Source: Oscillibacter hominis (lineage in GTDB: Bacteria > Bacillota > Clostridia > Oscillospirales > Oscillospiraceae). From it: DNA of 64,000 nucleotides. Where the stretch lies: positions 1,860,001 to 1,924,000 of the forward strand of contig NZ_CP060490.1 in NCBI RefSeq assembly GCF_014334055.1. Reading direction: 5' to 3'. Shown here in pieces: positions 7,831 through 15,976 of the stretch. The notes below the pieces were generated by a model, which was not told the DNA's origin, made no database searches, and saw only the letters and a program-made list of their open reading frames with translations. How positions within the stretch are numbered: the first letter of the stretch is position 1; every line of letters begins with the position of its first letter. The translations under genes and the position numbers were made by a program.

Positions 7831-9486
7831 ATGAACGAACAGCTTACCGGCGCGCTTTTCAAGCAGATGGTGCTGCATGGGGCCGCGGCCATCACCAACC
7901 AGAAACAAGCCATCAACGACTTAAACGTCTTCCCCGTGCCTGACGGAGACACGGGCACCAACATGAGCATGACCATCAACACCGCTGTGGCGGAGCTGAA
8001 GAAGTCCGATCCCCAGAGCCTGGAGCAGGCCGCCGCCATCACCGCCTCCGCGCTGCTGCGGGGCGCCCGGGGCAACTCCGGCGTCATTTTGTCCCTCCTC
8101 TTCCGGGGATTGTCCAAGTCCCTCAAGGGCATGGAGACCGCTGACAGTGCCGCCTTTGCAAACGCCATGCAGGAGGGCGTGGCCTCCGCCTACAATGCGG
8201 TGATGAAGCCCGCCGAGGGCACTGTGCTCACCGTTTCCCGCCTGGCCGCAAAGCGGGCCTGCGAGGCGGCCGCCGAGACCCGGGACATCGAAAAGGTTCT
8301 GGAAGAGGCCATCGCCGAGGGCTATGCCACCCTGGACCAGACCATTGAGATGAACCCGGTACTGAAGAAGGCCGGTGTTGTGGACGCCGGCGGAAAGGGC
8401 TATCTGATCGTGCTGGAAGGAATGCTGGCCGCCATGCGCGGTGAACCCCTGCCGGAGATAAACGAGGAGTCCCATCCCCAGGAAAAGGCCGACTTTGCCG
8501 CTCTTTCGGATGAGGAGATCACCTTCACCTTCGACACGGTGTTCATCGTCCGCAGGATCCCCGGCAAGTCCATTGAGCCGCTGCGTGCCTATTTGGGCAG
8601 CATCGGCGACAGCCTGGTCATCGGTGAGGACGACGACGCCTTCAAGGTCCACGTCCACACCGACATCCCCGGCGCCGCCCTCACCGAGTCCCAGAAATAC
8701 GGCACGCTGGAACTGGCCAAAATCGAGAACATGCGCACCCAGTACGAAGACATGGCCGCGGGCCGGAAGACCCAGAGCGTGGATGATCTGGAGGCGGAGA
8801 AGCAGTCCGCCCCCGCCGACCCCCCCAAGGACTTCGGCTTTTTGGCCGTGTGCGCCGGGGACGGCCTGGCTGCGCTCTTCAAGGACCTGGGTGCGGACGG
8901 GGTGGTCTCCGGTGGGCAGACCATGAACCCCTCCACGGAGAGCATCCTCAAGGAGATCGAGCGCATCAACGCCAAGACCGTGTTTGTCCTGCCCAATAAC
9001 GGGAACATCATCATGGCCGCCCAGCAGTGCGTCGGCCTCACCTCCAAAGAGGTAGTGGTCATCCCCACCAAGACCGTGCCCCAGGGCATCACCGCCATGA
9101 TGAACGTGGATTTTGACGCCGGGGATGCCCAGGAGATCACCGATGCCATGGCCGGCGCCATCGGCGCGGTCACCACCGCCCAGATCACCTATGCCGCCCG
9201 GAACTCTGATTTCGACGGCTTCGCCATCAGCGAGGGCGACTACCTTGCCCTGGAGGAGGGCAAGCTCTTCGGCACCGACAAGGACATCACTGCCTTATTG
9301 GGCAAGTTGGCGGAGGACGCCGCCAGCCGGGATGCCTCCTTTATCTCACTCTTCTTCGGCGAGGATGTCAGCGAGGAGGACGCCAGCGTGGCTGCGGATA
9401 TCTTCCAGAAGGCCTGCCCCGAGGCGGAGGTCTCCGTCCTCTCCGGCGGCCAGCCTGTCTATTATTACATCATCTCGATGGAATAA
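7831..9486 (+). CDS. fakA: Fatty acid kinase catalytic subunit, DAK2 domain (YloV/FakA)
   Basis: 551 aa. N-terminal DhaL/DAK2 domain with the Mg-ATP-binding Asp motif VPDGDTGTNM (Asp38, Asp40) and RGARGNSGVILSLL; a middle domain and a C-terminal DegV-like domain follow. By family, FakA phosphorylates a fatty acid held by a DegV/FakB protein, feeding exogenous fatty acids to phospholipid synthesis. A DegV gene is at 44822. The start is ATG 7831 with GAGGAGG upstream. Ends at a strong terminator. Confidence 0.93.
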   Translation: MNEQLTGALFKQMVLHGAAAITNQKQAINDLNVFPVPDGDTGTNMSMTINTAVAELKKSDPQSLEQAAAITASALLRGARGNSGVILSLLFRGLSKSLKGMETADSAAFANAMQEGVASAYNAVMKPAEGTVLTVSRLAAKRACEAAAETRDIEKVLEEAIAEGYATLDQTIEMNPVLKKAGVVDAGGKGYLIVLEGMLAAMRGEPLPEINEESHPQEKADFAALSDEEITFTFDTVFIVRRIPGKSIEPLRAYLGSIGDSLVIGEDDDAFKVHVHTDIPGAALTESQKYGTLELAKIENMRTQYEDMAAGRKTQSVDDLEAEKQSAPADPPKDFGFLAVCAGDGLAALFKDLGADGVVSGGQTMNPSTESILKEIERINAKTVFVLPNNGNIIMAAQQCVGLTSKEVVVIPTKTVPQGITAMMNVDFDAGDAQEITDAMAGAIGAVTTAQITYAARNSDFDGFAISEGDYLALEEGKLFGTDKDITALLGKLAEDAASRDASFISLFFGEDVSEEDASVAADIFQKACPEAEVSVLSGGQPVYYYIISME

Positions 9487-9490
9487 CATG

Positions 9491-9524
9491 AAAAAGCGCG
9501 GCGCTTAATAGCGCCGCGCTTTTT
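9491..9524. terminator. Bidirectional terminator between fakA and the HD gene
   Basis: 15-bp perfect stem (AAAAAGCGCGGCGCT / AGCGCCGCGCTTTTT) with loop TAAT. Serves convergent genes on both strands. Confidence 0.9.
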
Positions 9525-9547
9525 TGCCGCCTGTTCCGGCGGCTTTT

Positions 9548-10138
9548 TTACAGTCCCAAAGACTCCATTTCCCGGCTGATGGACTCCTCGCAGGAGCGCA
9601 TGGCCTCCAGGGTCTTTTCCAGCAGCGTGTCCAGCTCCCAGCCCAGCATCTCCGCCCCCTGGCGGATCACATCCCGGGAGCAGCCCGCGGCAAATTTCTT
9701 GTCCTTGAATTTCTTCTTCAAACTGGCAAGCTCCATGTCCTGGCAGCTCTTGGAGGGCCGCATCCGGGCCGCGGCTCCGATGAGCCCGGTCAGCTCGTCG
9801 GAGGCAAAGAGCACCTTCTCCATCTCCGCCTCCGGCCGGACCTCGCTGCAAAGGCCGTAGCCGTGGCTGCACACCGCATGGATGAACTCCTCGGAGCAGC
9901 CCGCTTCCTTCAGCAGTTCCGGTGCCTTCACGCAGTGCTCCTCCGGCCACTTCTCAAAATCCACGTCGTGCAGCAGGCCCACCGTGGCCCAAAACTCCGC
10001 GTCCCCGCCGAAGCCCAGGTCCCCGGCGTACCAGCGCATCACGCCCTCCACCGTCAGCGCGTGCTGGATGTGGAAGGGCTCGGCGTTATACTTTCTCAGC
10101 AGCGCAAGGGCCGCTTCCCTTGAAATGCATTCTTTCAT
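9548..10138 (-). CDS. HD-domain phosphohydrolase family protein
   Basis: 196-aa single-domain HD protein. The metal-binding pattern is visible: FHIQHALTVEGVMRWYA (first His), GLLHDVDFEKWPEEH (HD pair) and HAVCSHGYGL. HD domains hydrolyse phosphomonoesters or phosphodiesters of nucleotides; the substrate of this subgroup is not known. Such small HD proteins are common in Clostridia. Monocistronic, with a near-consensus promoter at 10174-10202 and a shared terminator with fakA. Confidence 0.85.
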   Translation of the reverse strand: MKECISREAALALLRKYNAEPFHIQHALTVEGVMRWYAGDLGFGGDAEFWATVGLLHDVDFEKWPEEHCVKAPELLKEAGCSEEFIHAVCSHGYGLCSEVRPEAEMEKVLFASDELTGLIGAAARMRPSKSCQDMELASLKKKFKDKKFAAGCSRDVIRQGAEMLGWELDTLLEKTLEAMRSCEESISREMESLGL

Positions 10139-10173
10139 GATGAGAGGATTCTCCTTTGAATGGATTTTTTGTC

Positions 10174-10202
10174 AGTATAGCCGCTTTTTTCCCAATGTGC
10201 AA
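10174..10202 (-). promoter_or_regulatory. Promoter of HD gene
   Basis: Minus strand: -35 TTGCAC (10202-10197), 17-bp spacer, -10 TATACT (10179-10174); AAAGGAG follows before the ATG. Confidence 0.8.
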
Positions 10203-10391
10203 GTTCTTTTCCTTTTTTGCCCTTCTGATCAAACCGCTCCCCATCTGGGCAGCTTCCTCTTTCCATGAAAAAGGTCTGATATCCGAAGCAGGTTCCGATC
10301 TGTAAATTTTCTCCGTTTCCTGCTGAAGAGGCAGGGAATCAAAGAATACCGCTTGATCTTCAAATGAAAAGGATCATACCATACATAAGAT

Positions 10392-10422
10392 ACCCCCTGA
10401 TGAGTTGCCTCAGCAGGGGGGT
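10392..10422 (-). terminator. Hairpin after the tryptophanase-family gene
   Basis: ACCCCCTGATGAG and CTCAGCAGGGGGGT pair around loop TTGC with one mismatch and a bulge. It begins 8 nt past the stop codon. The T-tract on the minus strand is weak, so efficiency is uncertain. Confidence 0.6.
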
Positions 10423-10429
10423 CTTAATT

Positions 10430-11878
10430 TTACAGGCTTTCTCCGAAATCGGCCCGGAATTTTGCCACCAGTTTCTCCTGCCAGTCGGACACGGGGGCCA
10501 GCCGGCCAAAGAAGAACCGCAGCACCGCAGGCTCCTCGATGAACTTCAGCCCGCCTACGATCTCCCGGTTTTCATACAGCCACTTCACACGGTCGATGAC
10601 ATACTTCACCTGGGAGAGGGTGTATACACGGCGGGGGACCGCCAGCCGCACCAGCTCCATGGCCGCCAGATGCTCGGAGCCGTCCGGCTCCCGCTGCTCG
10701 GACATGGTGCCGCGCTCCATGCCGCGGATGCCACCGGCAATGTACAGCGCCGCCGCCAGGGCTCCGGCGGAGTACTGCTCCTGGGGCACATGGGGCAGGA
10801 ACTGCTTGACGTCGATGTGGCAGCCAAGGCCGCCGGCCGGGGTGATGACCGGCACGCCCGCCGCATGCAGCTCATCCACCATATACCGGATGAACTGGGG
10901 GCCCTGGGAGATGACGTCCTCGTCCATGGTCTCCTCCAGGCCCACGGTGACGGCCTCCATCTCCCGGACGGACATGCCGCCGTAAGTCAAAAACCCCTCG
11001 TACACAGGGATCAGCTCTTTCATCTTCAGGCACTCCGCCTCGCTGCGGATACAGATGCCGCCACCCCGGGCAAAGCCCAACTTCCGGGCGGAAAAATAGA
11101 GAATGTCCATCTGATCCGCAATCTCCCGGGTGATCTGGCGGATGGTCATGTCTTTGCAGGCTTCCTCCCGCTGCTTGATGAAATAGAGGTTGTCCTGGAG
11201 GAGGCTTGCATCCAGCACCGTGAGGATCCCATACTCCCGGCACACGGCGCACACGTCCTTGATGTTCCGGAGGGACAAGGGCTGGCCTCCGATGAGGTTG
11301 GTGCCCGCCTCGAGGCGGACAAATGGGGTTTTCTCCACGCCCTCGGACTCGATGAGCGCACGGAGCTTGTCCACATTGAAGTTGCCCTTGAAGGGGTAGT
11401 CGTTGAAGGACTCCAGCCCCTCGTCGCAGATCAGCTCCTCCACTCTGCCGCCCAGGCGGGTGATGTGGGCCTTGGTGGTGGTGAAGTGGTAGTTCATGGG
11501 AATCACGGTGCCGGGCTTCACATAGGTCTCCGCCAGAATGTTTTCCGCCGCACGGCCCTGGTGGGTGGGCAGATAATAGTCCATGCCGAAAAGCTCGCGG
11601 AGCTTACCCTCCAGACGGGTAAAGGTGGCGGAGCCGGCATAGGCGTCGTCGGCCTGGAGCATGGCCGCCTGCTGGTTGTCGCTCATGGCGTTGACACCGC
11701 TGTCGGTGAGCATGTCGATGAACACATCTTTATTTTGCAGCAAAAAGGTGTTGTTGCCCGCCGCCTCCATATTTTTCTGGCGCTGCTCCACAGTGGGCAG
11801 GCACAGCTTCTGGACAATCCGGACTTTATGCATTTCCAGGGGGATGTTTTCCCCACTCATAAACTTGATCTGGCTCAT
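10430..11878 (-). CDS. Tryptophanase / tyrosine phenol-lyase family beta-eliminating lyase
   Basis: 482-aa PLP enzyme of the beta-eliminating lyase (TnaA/Tpl) family, fold type I. Visible: YYLPTHQGRAAENIL near the cofactor, RLEAGTNLIGGQPLSL, LTVLDASLLQDN (Asp contacting the PLP ring), and the PLP lysine in FSARKLGFARGGGI (Lys266). Family members split Trp to indole, or Tyr to phenol, plus pyruvate and ammonia. Here the Lys-Lys-Asp seen around the lysine of characterised enzymes reads Arg-Lys-Leu, so the substrate is uncertain. Monocistronic with its own promoter (11953-11981). Confidence 0.85.
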   Translation of the reverse strand: MSQIKFMSGENIPLEMHKVRIVQKLCLPTVEQRQKNMEAAGNNTFLLQNKDVFIDMLTDSGVNAMSDNQQAAMLQADDAYAGSATFTRLEGKLRELFGMDYYLPTHQGRAAENILAETYVKPGTVIPMNYHFTTTKAHITRLGGRVEELICDEGLESFNDYPFKGNFNVDKLRALIESEGVEKTPFVRLEAGTNLIGGQPLSLRNIKDVCAVCREYGILTVLDASLLQDNLYFIKQREEACKDMTIRQITREIADQMDILYFSARKLGFARGGGICIRSEAECLKMKELIPVYEGFLTYGGMSVREMEAVTVGLEETMDEDVISQGPQFIRYMVDELHAAGVPVITPAGGLGCHIDVKQFLPHVPQEQYSAGALAAALYIAGGIRGMERGTMSEQREPDGSEHLAAMELVRLAVPRRVYTLSQVKYVIDRVKWLYENREIVGGLKFIEEPAVLRFFFGRLAPVSDWQEKLVAKFRADFGESL

Positions 11879-11952
11879 GATTTGATTCCTTCTCTCTTCA
11901 AACTCCCACTTCTTTTTTACTTTGCGCCGTTACGCTTTTAAGTGTTAAAGTA

Positions 11953-11981
11953 ATTTTAGCACGGCCGGCCTTCTGTGTAAA
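11953..11981 (-). promoter_or_regulatory. Promoter of the tryptophanase-family gene
   Basis: Minus strand: -35 TTTACA (11981-11976), 17-bp spacer, -10 TAAAAT (11958-11953) preceded by TGC. The leader of about 70 nt is too short to hold a clear TnaC-like control peptide; none was seen. Confidence 0.6.
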
Positions 11982-12038
11982 TGTACGTTTTTTCTAAGAA
12001 GTCCCACATTCTGTTCCGCTTATTTGTCTAAAAGAGCA

Positions 12039-12067
12039 GAGTCTGTGCCGCTGAGCGGCACAGACTC
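12039..12067 (-). terminator. Terminator of the ferritin-like gene
   Basis: 13-bp perfect stem GAGTCTGTGCCGC / GCGGCACAGACTC around TGA, followed on the minus strand by TGCTCTTTTAG. Confidence 0.8.
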
Positions 12068-12078
12068 GGTCAAAAGTG

Positions 12079-12657
12079 CTACAGGGCCCGTTCCAACAGA
12101 GCGAGCATCCTGTCAGCGTGGCGGTACTCATCCTCGGAAAGCTGCGTCAGCAGCCTACTCAGGCAGGGATCGGTGGTTCCCTCTGCCGCCCGTATGTAAT
12201 TGAAGCCTCCGCAGGCCTCCTCATGGTACCGTCCCCGCAGTGCGGCGCACCAGGGGCCGATGCTGATCCGCTCGCTGCTGAACGCAGGCCGGAAGCATTC
12301 GCCGGTAATCAGGTAGTACACAGCCAACAGCCGTTTGGCGTGACCTGCCTCATCCGCGGCGATCTCCCGCAGCGTACGCCCAGCCGATGCGTTGGGCGCC
12401 TGACGCGCAAAGGCAAGGTAGTACCGCCGGTCCGCCAGCTCCTCCTCGATGAACCCCTTGAGCACCTCCAGCGACTCCGCCGCCTGCGAGCCCATGCAGC
12501 AGGGGTTTTGCTCGGCCCCGGGCAGGTTCTCCTCCTCCTGCACGGTCATGGGCGCCGCGGCGGCGCTGTTCTGCGTCCGGGCGGCAGGATAGGGATTCAG
12601 GGTGGGGGCCACCCGTTCCCAGATGCGGTCGTATTGCCGGTAATCATATTGATCCAT
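12079..12657 (-). CDS. Ferritin-like diiron-domain protein
   Basis: 192 aa. After a disordered N-terminus of about 55 residues, the rest is a four-helix bundle with ferritin-like di-iron ligand pairs: FIEEELADRRYY, IAADEAGHAKRL, GRYHEEACGG and LSEDEYRHADR. The spacing fits the rubrerythrin/ferritin-like superfamily without a rubredoxin domain. Likely roles are peroxide handling or iron storage. It is divergent from the Fe-S assembly pair next door, which suggests, but does not show, a link to iron homeostasis. Confidence 0.8.
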   Translation of the reverse strand: MDQYDYRQYDRIWERVAPTLNPYPAARTQNSAAAAPMTVQEEENLPGAEQNPCCMGSQAAESLEVLKGFIEEELADRRYYLAFARQAPNASAGRTLREIAADEAGHAKRLLAVYYLITGECFRPAFSSERISIGPWCAALRGRYHEEACGGFNYIRAAEGTTDPCLSRLLTQLSEDEYRHADRMLALLERAL

Positions 12658-12788
12658 GGATTCCGCCTCCTTTTCCCGCCATTGTATGCAGCAGGGTGAA
12701 TTTTGGTTCCTGTTGCATCTGCAACCAGTTTAATTTTGATTTTTTGGTAGAATACTGTATAGATACCCTGTGAATGCGGCGCAGCCAA

Positions 12789-12817
12789 TTGCATTTCCCA
12801 GCCAAATCTGGTAGAAT
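12789..12817 (+). promoter_or_regulatory. Promoter of the SufC/SufB pair
   Basis: -35 TTGCAT (12789-12794), 17-bp spacer, -10 TAGAAT (12812-12817). The -10 lies inside an inverted repeat AGAAT-N6-ATTCT, a possible operator. Confidence 0.6.
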
Positions 12818-12866
12818 AATATGATTCTGGCGGGTTTTGCCTGTTTCTGACAAAGGAGGTCAGCGT

Positions 12867-13604
12867 ATGCTGGAACTGAACCACATCTGTTACTCCGTCC
12901 ACGATCAGGATGGAGAGCTTGGGATTTTAAAAGACATCTCCCTGACCATTGAGGATCACCGCCTGGTGGTGTTCACCGGGCCCAACGGCGGTGGGAAGAC
13001 CACCCTGGCCAAAGTCATCATGGGCCTGGTGCAGCCCACCTCCGGCCAGATTCTCTGGAACGGGAAGGACATCACAGCCTTAGGCATCACCGAGCGGGCA
13101 CGCCTTGGCATCAGCTACGGCTTTCAGCAGCCGCCCCGGTTCAAGGGGCTGACAGTCCGCAAACTGCTGACCCTGGCCTCCGGCAACGAGAAGCTGCCCA
13201 AGGAGCTCTGCTGCCAGTTTCTGACCAAGGTGGGCCTGTGCGCCAACGACTATCTGGACCGTGAGGTGGATGTGTCCCTCTCCGGCGGAGAGGTCAAGCG
13301 CATTGAAATTGCCACCATTCTGGCCCGGGGCGCGGAGCTGATGATCTTTGACGAGCCGGAGGCGGGCATTGACCTTTGGAGCTTCTCCCGCCTGACGGAG
13401 ACCTTTGAGCAGATTCACAGCGCCGGAACCGCCACCATGGTCATCATCTCCCACCAGGAGCGGATCATCTCCCTGGCAGACGAGGTCATCGTGGTGGGTG
13501 ACGGTACCATCTCCCACAGGGGCAGCGCCCAGGATATCCTGCCCAAGATTTTGACCAGTACCATCGGGTCCTGCCCGGTGTTGACGAAAGAAGGTGCGCG
13601 CTGA
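12867..13604 (+). CDS. sufC: SufC-type ATPase of a two-gene Fe-S cluster assembly system
   Basis: 245-aa ABC-family ATPase without membrane partner. Walker A GPNGGGKTT, Q-loop FQQPPR, signature LSGGEVKRIEI, Walker B LMIFDEPEAGID and switch His (IISHQE). The DEPEAGID variant is typical of SufC rather than of transporters. Start ATG 12867 (AAAGGAGG upstream). Its stop overlaps the SufB/D-type gene by one base. No sufS, sufU or sufE lies in the window. Confidence 0.93.
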   Translation: MLELNHICYSVHDQDGELGILKDISLTIEDHRLVVFTGPNGGGKTTLAKVIMGLVQPTSGQILWNGKDITALGITERARLGISYGFQQPPRFKGLTVRKLLTLASGNEKLPKELCCQFLTKVGLCANDYLDREVDVSLSGGEVKRIEIATILARGAELMIFDEPEAGIDLWSFSRLTETFEQIHSAGTATMVIISHQERIISLADEVIVVGDGTISHRGSAQDILPKILTSTIGSCPVLTKEGAR

Positions 13605-14527
13605 TGATGGAGAGCCAAGTGGACCGCAGCTTGCTGGAGAAGATCGCGGATCTGATCGGCAAGCCGGTGGGTGCGTTCAACATCCGTAAGGATTCCGGCT
13701 GCGACGGCCGGCAGAGCACCGAGCACATCCAGATCACCGGCAAGGAGGACAAGCCCGGCATCGATATCCGCATCAAGGCCGGCACCGTGGGCGAGACCTG
13801 CCATATTCCCGTCATCATCACCAAGCCCGGCATTGAGGAGATGGTGTACAATGACTTCTACATTGGGGAAAACTGCGATGTGGAGATCGTGGCCGGCTGC
13901 GGGATTCACAACTGCGGCGCGGAGACCTCCCGCCACGACGGGATCCACACCTTCTATGTGGGCAGGAACTCCAGGGTACACTATACGGAGAAGCACTACG
14001 GTGACGGGGACGGCGCCGGCGGGCGCATCATGAATCCCCAGACTGTGGTCTACCTGGAGGAGGGTGCCTCCATCCGGATGGACACCACCCAGATCCGGGG
14101 CATCGACTCCACCAAGCGGGACACCAAGATCGTCTGCGGCAAGGGCGCCGAGGCCGTCATCACCGAACGGCTGCTGACCCACGGCGACCAGGTGGCTGAG
14201 TCGGACATGGAGATTGTCCTGGACGGTGAGGACGCCAAGGGCCGGGTGATCTCCCGCTCCGTAGCCCAGGACCGCTCCAGCCAGGTCTTCTATCCCCGGA
14301 TGGTGGGCAATGCCCAGTGCTTCGGCCACGTCCAGTGTGACTCCATCATCATGGGGAACGCCAAAATCCGCTCCATCCCGGCCATCACCGCCAACTGCAC
14401 CGAGGCCCAGCTGATTCACGAGGCGGCCATCGGCAAGATCGCCGGCGATCAGCTTTTGAAGCTGGAAACCCTCGGCCTCACGGAGGAAGAGGCGGAGGAC
14501 TGCATCCTGAAGGGCTTTTTGGCTTGA
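13604..14527 (+). CDS. sufB: SufB/SufD-family Fe-S scaffold of the minimal two-gene system
   Basis: 307 aa, much shorter than classical SufB (~465 aa); it contains essentially the C-terminal beta-helix core. The conserved tail is present: MGNAKIRSIPAITANC (Cys265), AQLIHEAAIGKI with the conserved His-Glu, and ITERLLTHG. With the upstream SufC this matches the minimal SUF-like (SMS) locus known from archaea and anaerobic bacteria, thought to build [4Fe-4S] clusters without SufS/SufE partners in the operon. An ATG at 13607 is an alternative start. Ends with a terminator at 14545. Confidence 0.9.
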   Translation: MMESQVDRSLLEKIADLIGKPVGAFNIRKDSGCDGRQSTEHIQITGKEDKPGIDIRIKAGTVGETCHIPVIITKPGIEEMVYNDFYIGENCDVEIVAGCGIHNCGAETSRHDGIHTFYVGRNSRVHYTEKHYGDGDGAGGRIMNPQTVVYLEEGASIRMDTTQIRGIDSTKRDTKIVCGKGAEAVITERLLTHGDQVAESDMEIVLDGEDAKGRVISRSVAQDRSSQVFYPRMVGNAQCFGHVQCDSIIMGNAKIRSIPAITANCTEAQLIHEAAIGKIAGDQLLKLETLGLTEEEAEDCILKGFLA

Positions 14528-14544
14528 GAGTTTTTATAAAACGG

Positions 14545-14576
14545 AAAGCACCCGCGCCATACGCGGGTGCTTTTTT
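14545..14576 (+). terminator. Terminator after the SufCB pair
   Basis: AAAGCACCCGCG / CGCGGGTGCTTT stem followed by a T-run. Confidence 0.9.
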
Positions 14577-14680
14577 GCCGCCTAAAATTAGGACGTCCGG
14601 CCAGGATGACGAAGCCTTCCATGATGGAGACCCATAGATAACTCCACTCTGTGCCCGCCCGCACCCGCCCCGCAACCGGC

Positions 14681-14709
14681 TTGACAGCCCTTTCCCCCGC
14701 CGCTACAAT
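14681..14709 (+). promoter_or_regulatory. Promoter of glycerate kinase gene
   Basis: -35 TTGACA (14681-14686, full consensus), 17-bp spacer, -10 TACAAT (14704-14709); short leader with AGGAG before ATG 14741. Confidence 0.88.
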
Positions 14710-14740
14710 CAAGGCAGGACTCTTCCTGAAAGGAGACGCC

Positions 14741-15889
14741 ATGAAACACTTTCTTCTGGTTCCCGATTCCTTTAAGGGCTCCCTCTCCTCCAGCCGAATC
14801 TGCCGTCTGGTGGAGGAGGAGATTCTCTCCTGCATCCCGGACGCCCAAGTGGTCAGCATCCCCGTGGCCGACGGCGGCGAGGGCAGTGTGGAGGCCTTCT
14901 TGTCTGCTTTGGGCGGTCAGCGCGTGGAAGCGCCCTGCCACGGGCCGTATATGGAGGAGCGGACCGGGTTCTTTGGCCTGCTGCCGGACGGCACCGCCGT
15001 GGTGGAGATGGCCGCGGCCGCGGGGCTTCCCCTAACGGGCGGGCGCCTCCACCCGGACCAGACCACCACCTTTGGAGTGGGCGAACTGATCGCATCGGCC
15101 CTGGAGCAGGGCGCTGGACGGCTGATCCTGGCCTTGGGCGGCAGCGCCACCAACGACGGCGGCTGCGGCGCCGCGGCTGCATTGGGCGTCCGATTTTTGG
15201 ACGCTGCCGGGCAGGAATTCCTGCCCACAGGCGGCACGCTGCACCGCCTGGGGCGCATCGACGCCAGCGGCCTGCTGCCCCGGCTGCGAGCCATAGACGT
15301 GGTGGCCATGTGCGACATCGACAACACGCTCTGCGGCCCCGCCGGGGCAAGCTTCGTATTCGGCCCGCAAAAAGGCGCGGATGCGGAGCTGGCGGGGCTG
15401 TTGGACGAGGGGCTGCTTCATTTTTCGCAGGTGGTCCGCCGGGATCTGGGGGTGGACGTGCTGGACCTGCCCGGAGGCGGCGCAGCCGGAGGCATGGGGG
15501 CCGGCGCCGTAGCCCTCCTTGGAGGCCGTTTACAAATGGGCATTGAAACCGTGTTGGATGCGGTGCAGTTCGACCGGCTGCTCCAACAGGCGGACCTGGT
15601 CATCACCGGCGAGGGGCGGCTGGACCGCCAGAGCCTGCGGGGCAAAGTAGTCCTTGGCGTGGCCCGGCGGGCCAAGGCGGCCGGAGTCCCCACGGCGGCG
15701 CTGGTGGGGTCCGCGGCCGGCGATGTGGACGAGGCCTACAGCCAGGGCGTGAGCGGCATCTTCCCCATCCACCGCCAGCCCATGGCCTTAAAGGAGGCCA
15801 TGGCCCACAGCGAGGAGGGGCTGCGGCTCACCACACGGAACCTCCTTCATTTTATTGCGGAGCTGGAGCTCCGCAGCTTGAAAGGCTGA
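14741..15889 (+). CDS. Glycerate kinase (GckA/GarK type)
   Basis: 382 aa, normal for the type-1 glycerate kinase family (phosphorylates D-glycerate). Signature segments: PDSFKGSLSS at the N-terminus, PVADGGEGSVEAFL, LALGGSATNDGGCGAAAALG, and ITGEGRLDRQSLRGK. ATG 14741 has AGGAG 5 nt upstream; upstream in-frame codons lie in the promoter. Monocistronic. Whether the product is 2- or 3-phosphoglycerate cannot be read from sequence. Confidence 0.93.
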   Translation: MKHFLLVPDSFKGSLSSSRICRLVEEEILSCIPDAQVVSIPVADGGEGSVEAFLSALGGQRVEAPCHGPYMEERTGFFGLLPDGTAVVEMAAAAGLPLTGGRLHPDQTTTFGVGELIASALEQGAGRLILALGGSATNDGGCGAAAALGVRFLDAAGQEFLPTGGTLHRLGRIDASGLLPRLRAIDVVAMCDIDNTLCGPAGASFVFGPQKGADAELAGLLDEGLLHFSQVVRRDLGVDVLDLPGGGAAGGMGAGAVALLGGRLQMGIETVLDAVQFDRLLQQADLVITGEGRLDRQSLRGKVVLGVARRAKAAGVPTAALVGSAAGDVDEAYSQGVSGIFPIHRQPMALKEAMAHSEEGLRLTTRNLLHFIAELELRSLKG

Positions 15890-15940
15890 TCTACCGATTC
15901 GATTGTGCTCCGACGGGATTGGGCGGTCCATTTTTACAGG

Positions 15941-15973
15941 AAAAGCCTCCGCCGGAAAACGGCGGAGGCTTTT
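15941..15973. terminator. Bidirectional terminator, glycerate kinase / GNAT
   Basis: AAAAGCCTCCGCC / GGCGGAGGCTTTT, 13-bp perfect stem with a 7-nt loop between convergent genes. Confidence 0.9.
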
Positions 15974-15976
15974 ATT

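Noticed and set aside
11879..12038. TnaC-like leader peptide upstream of the tryptophanase-family gene
   Set aside because: No short frame with a Trp codon and ribosome site was found, and the leader is too short.
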